From Massilia sp. (GTDB taxonomy: Bacteria; Pseudomonadota; Gammaproteobacteria; Burkholderiales; Burkholderiaceae_D): DNA of 28,787 nt. Under the pieces are notes generated by a model, which saw nothing but the letters and a program-made list of their open reading frames with translations, had not been told where the DNA came from and did not search any database. The stretch is from NCBI GenBank assembly GCA_028291845.1, contig JAQGNM010000119.1:1-28787 (forward strand), given 5' to 3'. Made by a program: the position numbers and the translations under genes. Positions 7,215 through 14,222 of this stretch are shown one piece after another. Position 1 is the stretch's first letter, and each line of letters starts with the position of its first letter.

Positions 7215-8356
7215 CAGGTTTGCCAACATCGCGCTTGAGCTCACTCGACGCCTTCCGCGGGTTTACCATTGCCGCGATGGTGCTGGTGAACAATCCGGGC
7301 GACTGGGGCAATCTGTATCCGCAACTGGAACACGCCAAGTGGCATGGCTGGACATTTACGGACACCATCTTTCCGTTTTTCCTGTTCATCGGCGGCGTTG
7401 CCATGGCCCTGTCGCTGGGGAGGTTGGCGGCGGCCGGGGTCAACAAGCCGATGCTGCTACGCAAGCTGGCGCTGCGCGCGATCATCATTTTCCTGATCGG
7501 CTTGCTGCTCAATCTCATTCCAAATTTTAATTTTTCAAGCGTCCGCATTCCCGGCGTGTTGCAGAGAATTGCCTTGTGCACTTTATTGGCGGCGCCGATC
7601 GTGGTGTATTGCGGCTGGCGCCAGCAAGTACTATGGATTGCCGCCCTGCTGGCGGGATATACGGTGCTCATGCTCGGCGTCGCCGTGCCCGGCAGCGGCG
7701 CCGGCGTGCTCGAACCAGGCAAGGACCTGGGCGCGTATCTCGACCGCCTGCTGCTGGGCAAGCACTTGTGGGTGCAAAGTAAAACCTGGGATCCGGAAGG
7801 TATATTAAGTACCTTGCCGGCACTGGCCAGCCAGCTGATCGGCGTGCTGTGCGGGCGCTGGCTGCTGCACGAGGCGCCGCGCCCGGAGCGCACCATCTGG
7901 ATGCTGTTGAGCGGCTTACTGTTGCTGGCGCTCGGTTCGATCTTCGACGCCATCCTCATGCCGATCAACAAAAGCCTGTGGACGCCGTCGTTCTGCCTGT
8001 GGATGAGCGGCTGGGCCCTGATTGCTTTTGCGGCGTTTTACTGGCTGCTCGACGGCACCGACAGCGCAGCGGTGCGCGCCATCGCCACCCGCTGGAGCAC
8101 GCCGTTTGTCATCTACGGCATGAACGCGCTGTTCATTTTTGCCTTGTCCGGCCTGATCGCCAAAATGCTTGGGTTTATCAAGTTGGGCCAGCCCGACGGC
8201 GCCCAGATCAGCCTCGGCAAGGCGCTGTACGCCCCGATCAAAGCGCTCGATGTGGCGCCGGTGAACACGTCCTTGCTTTATGCTCTGCTGTTTAACGCGT
8301 TGATGTTTTGCATCGCGTATGTCATGTGGCGTAAAAAATGGTACGTCAAAGTATAA
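7211..8356 (+). CDS. nagX: NagX-type transmembrane acyltransferase (HGSNAT / DUF5009-like)
   Basis: This 381-aa polytopic membrane protein opens with the hallmark RLSSLDAFRGFTIAAMV block. The WHGWTFTDTIFPFFLFIGG block at about residues 45-63 is shared with lysosomal heparan-alpha-glucosaminide N-acetyltransferase and bacterial NagX. Those enzymes are thought to pass acetyl groups across a membrane onto amino sugars, though NagX biochemistry is poorly established. About ten hydrophobic segments are visible. Its start overlaps the MFS stop by 4 bp and its stop is 14 bp before the GHL10 gene. A plausible role is re-N-acetylation of glucosamine units of peptidoglycan fragments in the periplasm. 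The gene symbol follows the family, not a proven activity. Confidence 0.8.
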   Translation: MTGLPTSRLSSLDAFRGFTIAAMVLVNNPGDWGNLYPQLEHAKWHGWTFTDTIFPFFLFIGGVAMALSLGRLAAAGVNKPMLLRKLALRAIIIFLIGLLLNLIPNFNFSSVRIPGVLQRIALCTLLAAPIVVYCGWRQQVLWIAALLAGYTVLMLGVAVPGSGAGVLEPGKDLGAYLDRLLLGKHLWVQSKTWDPEGILSTLPALASQLIGVLCGRWLLHEAPRPERTIWMLLSGLLLLALGSIFDAILMPINKSLWTPSFCLWMSGWALIAFAAFYWLLDGTDSAAVRAIATRWSTPFVIYGMNALFIFALSGLIAKMLGFIKLGQPDGAQISLGKALYAPIKALDVAPVNTSLLYALLFNALMFCIAYVMWRKKWYVKV

Positions 8357-8370
8357 ATATTGGAGTCGAA

Positions 8371-10011
8371 GTGCAGTTGAACAATAAAAGACGCGCCCTG
8401 GCGCTCGCCATCATTTCGGCATGCGGCGTGCTTGCCAGTTGCACCACCACCGTCAAGCCGCCTGCGGCGACGACGACCCCTACTGCCACCGCCAGCGCGC
8501 CCGGCGTGCGCCCGCCGGTCGCGCCTGGCAGTGCCGTGTTAACCCCGCCGCCGGCCCCGCGCGAATTTCGCGCCGTCTGGGTGTCCACGGTCGCCAATAT
8601 CGACTGGCCGAGTAAATCGAATCTGAACGCGTTTCAACAGCAGGCGGAAGCGATCGCCATCCTCGACCGCGCCAAGTCACTGAACATGAACGCCATCGTG
8701 CTGCAGGTACGTCCCAGCGCCGATGCCATCTATCCGTCGAACATCGAGCCGTGGACCGAATACCTGACCGGCGCCCAGGGCATGCCGCCACGGCCGCTGT
8801 ACGATCCGCTGGCGTTCTGGGTCGCCCAGGCGCACGCGCGCGGCCTGCAGTTGCACGCCTGGTTCAATCCCTACCGGGCGCGCCAGACGGCGGCGAAATC
8901 GGCCGCTGCCGCCAATCACATTTCGCGCAGCAATCCGGCCGCCGTCAAATCCTACGGCAAGTATTTATGGATGGATCCGGGCGAGCCGTCGGCGTCGCAG
9001 CAAACCCTCGACGTCGTGCTCGATGTGGTGCGCCGCTACGACATCGACGGCGTGCATATCGACGACTATTTTTATCCCTACCCGATCGAGCCGACCGGCG
9101 CCGCCGGTGAAACCCTGGCGCTCGAGGGCACTACCGGCAAGACGGAGGTCGACTTCCCCGATGGCCCGTCATGGCAGCGCTACCTCGCTGCCGGCGGCAA
9201 GCTCGACCGCGCTGGCTGGCGCCGTCAAAACGTTAATCAATTGATCGAACGTTTATACACGGGCATCCACCACGAAAAATCCTGGGTGCTGTTCGGCATC
9301 AGCCCGTTCGGCCTCGGCAAGCCGGCCTTGCGGCCGAAAGGGATCGCCGGTTTCAGCCAGTACGACAAGCTGTACGCCGATGCCGAGTTGTGGCTGCAAA
9401 ACGGCTGGCTCGATTACCTGTCGCCCCAGCTGTACTGGGCCATCGAACAAAAGCCGCAAGCCTATGATGTGCTGCTCGATTACTGGATCGGCCAGAACCG
9501 CCAGAAGCGGCACATCTGGCCGGGCCTGTTCACCAGCCGGGTGGGCGCGCCGACCAAGGATTATCCGCCGGGGGAAATTGTCCAGCAGATCGGCGTCACC
9601 CGCAGCCGCCTGGGCGCCACCGGCCATGTTCACTTCAGCATGGCCGCGCTGATGGAAAACCGCAAGGGCATCGGCGATCAATTGAAATCCGGACACTACG
9701 CCGGACCGGCCTTGATTCCCGCCACGCCATGGCTGGGCACCGGCGCCGCCAGTGCGCCGGGCGCGCCGCAGGTGCGCGCCAAGCGCGAAAAGAATGGCGT
9801 CAGCCTGAAACTGGCGCCGGGCACCGGCAATTTACAGTACGCCATCTGGACCCGCTACGGCACGCAGTGGCGCTTCGCCGTCACCCCGGCCGCCACCGAC
9901 AACCTGCTGCTGACGGACGACCCGCAACTGGGCGCGCCAAGCGCCGTGTTCGTCAATGCGGTCGACCGCCTCGGCAAGGAAAGCGCGCCGGTGGCGGTGC
10001 TGGGTAAGTAG
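8371..10011 (+). CDS. GHL10-family glycoside hydrolase lipoprotein (DigH/YngK-like), predicted peptidoglycan glycan cleavage
   Basis: This 546-aa lipoprotein starts at GTG 8371, with GGAG at 8362-8365 as ribosome-binding site. An in-frame ATG at 8338 overlaps nagX and would spoil the signal peptide. The lipobox is LASC with Cys24, followed by a Pro/Thr/Ala-rich linker. The glycosyl-hydrolase-like 10 domain (DUF187) spans about 65-420. It carries FRAVWVSTVANIDWPS, NMNAIVLQVRPSADAIYPS, GLQLHAWFNPYRAR, DGVHIDDYFYPYPI and WLDYLSPQLYW. E. coli DigH, of the same family, is a division-site hydrolase that cleaves peptide-free glycan strands. A C-terminal beta-rich region of about 90 residues follows. 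Being in an operon with an amidase, which produces denuded glycan, fits that specificity. Substrate is inferred. Confidence 0.87.
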   Translation: MQLNNKRRALALAIISACGVLASCTTTVKPPAATTTPTATASAPGVRPPVAPGSAVLTPPPAPREFRAVWVSTVANIDWPSKSNLNAFQQQAEAIAILDRAKSLNMNAIVLQVRPSADAIYPSNIEPWTEYLTGAQGMPPRPLYDPLAFWVAQAHARGLQLHAWFNPYRARQTAAKSAAAANHISRSNPAAVKSYGKYLWMDPGEPSASQQTLDVVLDVVRRYDIDGVHIDDYFYPYPIEPTGAAGETLALEGTTGKTEVDFPDGPSWQRYLAAGGKLDRAGWRRQNVNQLIERLYTGIHHEKSWVLFGISPFGLGKPALRPKGIAGFSQYDKLYADAELWLQNGWLDYLSPQLYWAIEQKPQAYDVLLDYWIGQNRQKRHIWPGLFTSRVGAPTKDYPPGEIVQQIGVTRSRLGATGHVHFSMAALMENRKGIGDQLKSGHYAGPALIPATPWLGTGAASAPGAPQVRAKREKNGVSLKLAPGTGNLQYAIWTRYGTQWRFAVTPAATDNLLLTDDPQLGAPSAVFVNAVDRLGKESAPVAVLGK

Positions 10012-10012
10012 C

Positions 10013-10927
10013 ATGGCGAGCGGCAACTTCCTCGGCCTGGGCATCGATGCCGGCGGCACGCAAACGCGCTGGGCGCTGGCGGGGCCGGATGGCGTGATTT
10101 ACGCCGAAGGAGATACGGCCGGCCTGTCCGCCTTGCAGATGAGTAGTAGCGACGGCCGCGCCAGTGTGCACGCCACCTTCACTGCCTTGACGCAAGCGGT
10201 GCTGCGGCACGGCCGCCCGCAAGGCGTGCGCGCCGGCTTGACCGGTTTTGGCGGCGAGAGCGCGCAATTGCAAAGCTGGCTGGCCGAGCTGCTCGGCATC
10301 GGCCTCGACGCGGTTACCCTGTGCAACGACATCGAGATCGCCTACCTGGGCTGCTTTACGCCGGGCCAGGGTTACCTGGTGTACGCCGGCACCGGCTCGA
10401 TCGGCGCCTATATCGATGCAAATAATGTGTTTCAGCGGGCCGGCGGGCGCGGGGTGATGCTCGACGATGGCGGCGGCGGTTTCTGGATCGCCCGCGAAGC
10501 GCTGCGTTCGATCTGGCGAATTGAAGACGAGCGTCCCGGCGCCTGGCAAGCCTCGCCGATGGCGCGTGCCGTATTTGCATACGTCGGCGGCGACGACTGG
10601 GCAAAGTCTCGCCAGTTCATTTATGGCCAGGAACGCGGAGAGGTCGGCAAGCTGGCGCTTGCCGTGGCCGCCAGCGTCGACGCCGATCCCGCCGCGCTGG
10701 CGATCCTGCAAGCGGCCGGCGTCGAACTGGCGAGATTGGCGCGCGCGCTGACCGAGCGTTTTGGCGTGCGCCCGGTGGCGCTGTCCGGCCGCGCATCGAA
10801 CTTGCATCCGGCCATCGCCCAGGCGATGCGCGCCGCCTTGCCGGACAATATTGATTTGACCCCTACTACCTGCCTGGCGCATCACGCTGCCGCCAGGCTT
10901 GCTGCCAACGACCTCCGACATCCATGA
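10013..10927 (+). CDS. BadF/BadG-family sugar kinase, predicted GlcNAc/MurNAc kinase
   Basis: This 304-aa protein has the ASKHA ATPase fold. LGIDAGGTQTRWAL (about 7-20) is the phosphate-1 loop and LCNDIEIAYLG contains the catalytic-region aspartate. YAGTGSIGAYI is the phosphate-2 loop, and LDDGGGGFWIAREAL and LSGRASNLHP follow. The BadF/BadG/BcrA group includes mammalian GlcNAc kinase and clostridial MurK, which phosphorylates MurNAc and GlcNAc at O6. It starts one base after the GHL10 stop, and its stop overlaps the amidase start (ATGA, 10924-10927). With MurQ in the same operon, production of MurNAc-6-P is the likely role. It is not an AnmK-family enzyme, so activity on 1,6-anhydroMurNAc should not be assumed. 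Confidence 0.85.
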   Translation: MASGNFLGLGIDAGGTQTRWALAGPDGVIYAEGDTAGLSALQMSSSDGRASVHATFTALTQAVLRHGRPQGVRAGLTGFGGESAQLQSWLAELLGIGLDAVTLCNDIEIAYLGCFTPGQGYLVYAGTGSIGAYIDANNVFQRAGGRGVMLDDGGGGFWIAREALRSIWRIEDERPGAWQASPMARAVFAYVGGDDWAKSRQFIYGQERGEVGKLALAVAASVDADPAALAILQAAGVELARLARALTERFGVRPVALSGRASNLHPAIAQAMRAALPDNIDLTPTTCLAHHAAARLAANDLRHP

Positions 10928-11739
10928 AAATCCTGTTCAAACCATCTCTCTCCCTGCTTGCCCTCGCCATCCTGTCCGGTTGCGCCACCACCCCATCCGG
11001 CCCGCGCATCGACACCTCGCTCTCGGCCAAGTCGCAAAGCAGCCGCGCCAAGTTCGTCATCGTCCATTACACCGTCAGCGACTTGCCCAGTTCCATCAAG
11101 ATCCTGACCCAGCAGGTGGTCAGCAGCCATTATTTGCTGACCAATGAGGCGGAACCGGTCACCTACCGGCTGGTCGATGAAACGCGCCAGGCCAATCATG
11201 CCGGCGTGTCGAACTGGAGGAATTACACCTTGTTGAACAGCAGTTCGATCGGCATCGAAATCGTCAACCCGGGTTTTACGATGGACGCCAACGGCGTGCG
11301 CACCTGGTACCCGTTCCCGCAAAAGCAGATCGACGCCCTGATCGTGCTGCTCAAGGATATCGTGGCGAGAAACCAGATTCCGCCTGAAAACATCCTCGGC
11401 CACAGCGACATCGCACCCGGCCGCAAGCAGGATCCGGGGCCGATGTTCCCGTGGTTTCAGCTGGCCCAGGCCGGCTTGATCCAGTGGCCTGACGCCGGCC
11501 GCGTCACCGCCCTCAAACCGGTCTATCTCGCGCAATTGCCGGACATCGTCTGGTTTCAAAAGCGCCTGGCACAGTTCGGCTACGCCACCCCGCAGAGCGG
11601 GGAACTGGACACGGCAACGCGCAACGTGCTGGTCTCGTTTCAGATGAAATACCGGCCGGCATTCATCGACGGCACCCCGGATGCGGAAACGGCAGCCTTG
11701 ATTGACGTATTGACCACGCCCGCTGCAAAGGCGCCCTGA
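10924..11739 (+). CDS. amiD: AmiD-like N-acetylmuramoyl-L-alanine amidase lipoprotein
   Basis: This 271-aa lipoprotein has lipobox LSGC (Cys20). An Amidase_2 domain spans about 42-190 and a PG_binding_1 helical repeat spans about 203-265 (DIVWFQKRLAQFGY). Zinc ligands visible are His48 (IVHYT), His160 (ILGHSDIAPGRK) and Asp170, equivalent to H50/H151/D161 of E. coli AmiD. Glu111 lies in GIEIVNPG. The enzyme cuts the amide between MurNAc or anhydroMurNAc and L-Ala of the stem peptide and is likely anchored to the outer membrane. Length nearly equals E. coli AmiD (276 aa). It is the last gene of the murQ operon and its start overlaps the kinase stop. Confidence 0.93.
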   Translation: MKILFKPSLSLLALAILSGCATTPSGPRIDTSLSAKSQSSRAKFVIVHYTVSDLPSSIKILTQQVVSSHYLLTNEAEPVTYRLVDETRQANHAGVSNWRNYTLLNSSSIGIEIVNPGFTMDANGVRTWYPFPQKQIDALIVLLKDIVARNQIPPENILGHSDIAPGRKQDPGPMFPWFQLAQAGLIQWPDAGRVTALKPVYLAQLPDIVWFQKRLAQFGYATPQSGELDTATRNVLVSFQMKYRPAFIDGTPDAETAALIDVLTTPAAKAP

Positions 11740-11759
11740 GCGTCGCTGTCTGCCTGCTT

Positions 11760-11777
11760 TTCCGCTATGCTGCGGAA
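11760..11777. promoter_or_regulatory. Palindrome in the LysR gene leader
   Basis: TTCCGC-TATGCT-GCGGAA is a perfect inverted repeat with 6-bp arms, 24 bp before the LysR start. Its loop, TATGCT, resembles a -10 hexamer. It may be an autoregulatory operator or a weak terminator for the preceding amidase gene. No T-tract follows. Confidence 0.35.
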
Positions 11778-11800
11778 TCATCGGACCGAAGGATCTCGCC

Positions 11801-12697
11801 ATGCGCCTGCGCCACATTGAAGTGTTTCACGCCATCATGCAGGTCGGCACCATCAGCGGCGCCGCCCAGGTGCTGCACATCTCGCAACCGGCGGTGACCA
11901 AGGTGTTGCAGCACGCCGAGCTGCAGCTGGGCATGCCGCTGTTCGAGCGAGTGCGCGGCAAGCTGTATCCGAAGCCGGAAGCGCACCGTTTATTTGTCGA
12001 AACCGAAAAATTGCACCGCGATTTGCAGGGTATCCGCCGCCTGGCGGCCAGTTTAAAGGGCCGCGCCGTCGAAACGATCCGCCTGGTGGCCACGCCGACG
12101 ATCGCCATCAGCGTGCTGCCGGCGGCAATGTCGGCCTGGCGCCGCGATTTTCCCGGCACCCGTTGCGAGCTGGCCACTTTTCACACCAGCGAAATCGTCA
12201 ACGCCTTGCGGCTGGGCGAAGCCGATCTGGCCTTGTCTCTGCAAGACCCGCGCCATCCCGGCATCGTCGCCGAGCCGATCGCCGAGGGGCCGATGATGGC
12301 GATCGCCAGGAACGGCGCCTGGACCGCCGCCGAACGCAAGTTGCCGTTCACGCCGGAGCAACTTACCGGCGAGTGGATCGGTCATGCCGAAAACGATCCG
12401 CTGGGAGAACTGGTGATCAATGCCTGCGAAGAAGTCGGCATCACGCCGGTGTTTCATACCGTGGTGCAAACCTACCAGATCGCCCGTTCCTTGGTGGAAG
12501 CGGGCGCCGGCATGGCGGTGGTCGACCCGTTTACCGCCGCCTCCGGCTTTGACAAGATCGAGCGCCGCGTGTGGACGCCGGAAATCCCGGTGCAATTGTT
12601 TTTACTCTCCGCCAGCCATTCCCCGCTGTCGCACGGTGCGGGCGAGTTGGCCAACTGCATTGGCGCGGCTGCCCGCGCCTGCATCGAAAGATCCTGA
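11801..12697 (+). CDS. LysR-family transcriptional regulator
   Basis: This 298-aa protein has an N-terminal winged helix (MRLRHIEVFHAIMQVGTISGA, then HISQPAVTKVLQHAE and MPLFERV). A two-lobed periplasmic-binding-like effector domain begins at about residue 90 (IRLVATPTIAISVLP). A good ribosome-binding site (GAAGGA) sits about 7 nt before ATG 11801. The helix-turn-helix and the SLKGRA linker resemble the D-octopine/D-amino-acid and arginine-catabolism type LysR proteins, but the ligand cannot be read from sequence. It lies 5 bp upstream of the dipeptidase gene in the same direction, so the two are probably co-transcribed. A D-Ala-D-Ala or muropeptide-related effector is a reasonable guess only. 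Confidence 0.9.
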   Translation: MRLRHIEVFHAIMQVGTISGAAQVLHISQPAVTKVLQHAELQLGMPLFERVRGKLYPKPEAHRLFVETEKLHRDLQGIRRLAASLKGRAVETIRLVATPTIAISVLPAAMSAWRRDFPGTRCELATFHTSEIVNALRLGEADLALSLQDPRHPGIVAEPIAEGPMMAIARNGAWTAAERKLPFTPEQLTGEWIGHAENDPLGELVINACEEVGITPVFHTVVQTYQIARSLVEAGAGMAVVDPFTAASGFDKIERRVWTPEIPVQLFLLSASHSPLSHGAGELANCIGAAARACIERS

Positions 12698-12702
12698 TTC
12701 AC

Positions 12703-13314
12703 ATGAAGCACAGCATGGCCATTGAAGAGATCGCCGCCAGCGGCGAGTTCCGCCATTTATCGACAATTGCACACATCGCCGTCGATTTGCGTTACGCCAG
12801 TCCCGACAACTTTGTCGGCCGCGATCTGTATTCGCCGCACGACTGCGCCTGGCTGCACATCGACGCTGCCGCCGCGCTCGAATCGGTGGTGGCCTGGCTG
12901 GCGGCGCGCCAGCCGTCATATCGCATCCTGGTGCTCGACGCCTTGCGCCCACAGCGGGTGCAGCAGCTATTGTGGGATGCTTTAGAGGGCACCGACTTGC
13001 AGATGTACCTGGCCAGCCCGGAGCGCGGCTCGATCCACTCGTTCGGCATGGCGCTTGATTTGACGATTCTCGATGAGAACGGTCGTGAGCTGGACATGGG
13101 AACGGGTTTTGACGATTTGACGGAACGCTCGCATCCGGCGCTGGAGGCGGTGTTGCTCGAGCGTGGCGAGATTTCTTTAACGCAGATCGCCAACCGGCAG
13201 TTGCTGCGCGATGCCATGGCGCAGGCGGGGTTTCATGGCATTAGTACCGAGTGGTGGCACTACGATTGCGGCGATCGCAATCTTGTGCGCGAAAAATATT
13301 GGCGGATTTTATAG
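12703..13314 (+). CDS. ddpX: D-alanyl-D-alanine dipeptidase (VanX/DdpX, M15D)
   Basis: This 203-aa protein lacks a clear signal peptide, so it is probably cytoplasmic. The zinc site is complete: His112 and Asp119 in SIHSFGMALDL, and His186 with catalytic Glu183 in EWWHYD. Arg82 in DALRP corresponds to the VanX transition-state arginine. The enzyme hydrolyses free D-Ala-D-Ala to two D-Ala. In E. coli DdpX serves stationary-phase use of D-Ala-D-Ala. Here no vanA/vanH ligase is present, so vancomycin resistance is not indicated. It follows the LysR gene by 5 bp and ends 36 bp before the convergent beta-lactamase. The released D-Ala could feed DadA at the left of the window. Confidence 0.93.
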   Translation: MKHSMAIEEIAASGEFRHLSTIAHIAVDLRYASPDNFVGRDLYSPHDCAWLHIDAAAALESVVAWLAARQPSYRILVLDALRPQRVQQLLWDALEGTDLQMYLASPERGSIHSFGMALDLTILDENGRELDMGTGFDDLTERSHPALEAVLLERGEISLTQIANRQLLRDAMAQAGFHGISTEWWHYDCGDRNLVREKYWRIL

Positions 13315-13318
13315 CAGG

Positions 13319-13343
13319 GGGACTGGCACTTTGTGCCTGTCCC
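13319..13343. repeat. REP-like hairpin between convergent ddpX and bla
   Basis: GGGACTGGCAC (13319-13329) pairs with GTGCCTGTCCC (13333-13343) with one mismatch and a 3-nt loop. The same arms recur at 17054-17092. It fills the 35-bp gap between two convergent genes and could stop transcription from both sides. Confidence 0.6.
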
Positions 13344-13349
13344 ATGCGT

Positions 13350-14222
13350 TCAGACAAGCGCCGCCACGATCGCCCTGGTCGCCGCCGCAATCACTTCATT
13401 CTTCGCCACCGCATCTTTTTGATCCTGCGTATGAAACACCGCGGCGACGATGGGCGGCGCGCCCGGCGGCATCAACAATCCGATCGAATTATTGGTGCCA
13501 TAGCTGCCGGCGCCGGTTTTGTCGGCCACCTTCCAGTCGGCCGGTACGCCGGCACGCATGCGGGCGTTGCCGGTGGTGTTGCCCAGCATCCAGTCGCGCA
13601 GGACGATACGGGCGGGCTGCGGCAAACCATCGCCCAGGGTCAGTTTCTGTAAAGTCTGCAGCATGGCCAGCGGGCTGGTGGTGTCGCGCGGGTCGCCGGG
13701 GATCGCCGAGTTCAATTCGGTTTCCCAGCGGTCCAGTCTGAACACCTCGTCGCCGCGGCTGCGCGCAAACGCGGTCATGCCGGCCGGACCGCCCAGCTGC
13801 TTCATCAAGAGGTTGGCAGCGGTGTTGTCGCTGTACTGCAAGGTAGCGGCGCACAATTCGGCGTTGGTCATGCCATCGGCCAAGTGTTTTTCCGTGATCG
13901 GCGAATAGGCCACCAGCTCGTCCCTGGTATAGCGGATGCGCAGATTGATCAATTCGTCGCCGCGCGCCAGCATGGCCGCCACCGGAATGATTTTAAAAGT
14001 GCTGCACATCGGAAAGCGCTCGTCGCCGCGGTATTGCAGCCAGCGGCGCTTGCCGGTGTCGAAGGCGGCAACGCCGAGGCGCCCGCCGTGGGTGGCTTCC
14101 AGTTGCTTGATGGCGGCGTCGAAGGCGCCGTCGTCACGCTTGCTTTGATTGACTGCGCAGCCGGTCAAGGGCAGCGCCAGCGCCGCCAGGACGATGGCGC
14201 GCCGTTGTTCAACATGGTTCAT
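13350..14222 (-). CDS. Class A beta-lactamase (lipoprotein)
   Basis: This 290-aa protein has lipobox LTGC (Cys22), so it may be membrane-tethered. All class A motifs are present: S74-T-F-K77 (Ambler S70xxK), S131-D-N133 (SDN130 loop), E167-x-x-L-N171 (E166 on the omega loop) and K235-T-G237. A cysteine precedes the nucleophile (Ambler position 69), as in Burkholderia PenA and Stenotrophomonas L2. The partner Cys238 of KPC/SME-type carbapenemases is absent (the residue there is Gly). It hydrolyses penicillins and cephalosporins in the periplasm. Its ATG overlaps the TGA of the PBP4 gene, so it is the last gene of an SpmAB-PBP4-bla operon. No ampR-type divergent regulator is adjacent. The start at 14222 was chosen for the signal sequence. 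Confidence 0.95.
   Translation of the reverse strand: MNHVEQRRAIVLAALALPLTGCAVNQSKRDDGAFDAAIKQLEATHGGRLGVAAFDTGKRRWLQYRGDERFPMCSTFKIIPVAAMLARGDELINLRIRYTRDELVAYSPITEKHLADGMTNAELCAATLQYSDNTAANLLMKQLGGPAGMTAFARSRGDEVFRLDRWETELNSAIPGDPRDTTSPLAMLQTLQKLTLGDGLPQPARIVLRDWMLGNTTGNARMRAGVPADWKVADKTGAGSYGTNNSIGLLMPPGAPPIVAAVFHTQDQKDAVAKNEVIAAATRAIVAALV

Noticed and set aside
12703..13314. VanX vancomycin resistance gene
   Set aside because: No vanH, vanA or vanS/R genes nearby, and the host is Gram-negative. DdpX-type D-Ala-D-Ala catabolism fits better.
13350..14222. Carbapenemase of the KPC/SME type
   Set aside because: Cys69 is present but the partner Cys238 is replaced by Gly, so the characteristic disulphide cannot form.
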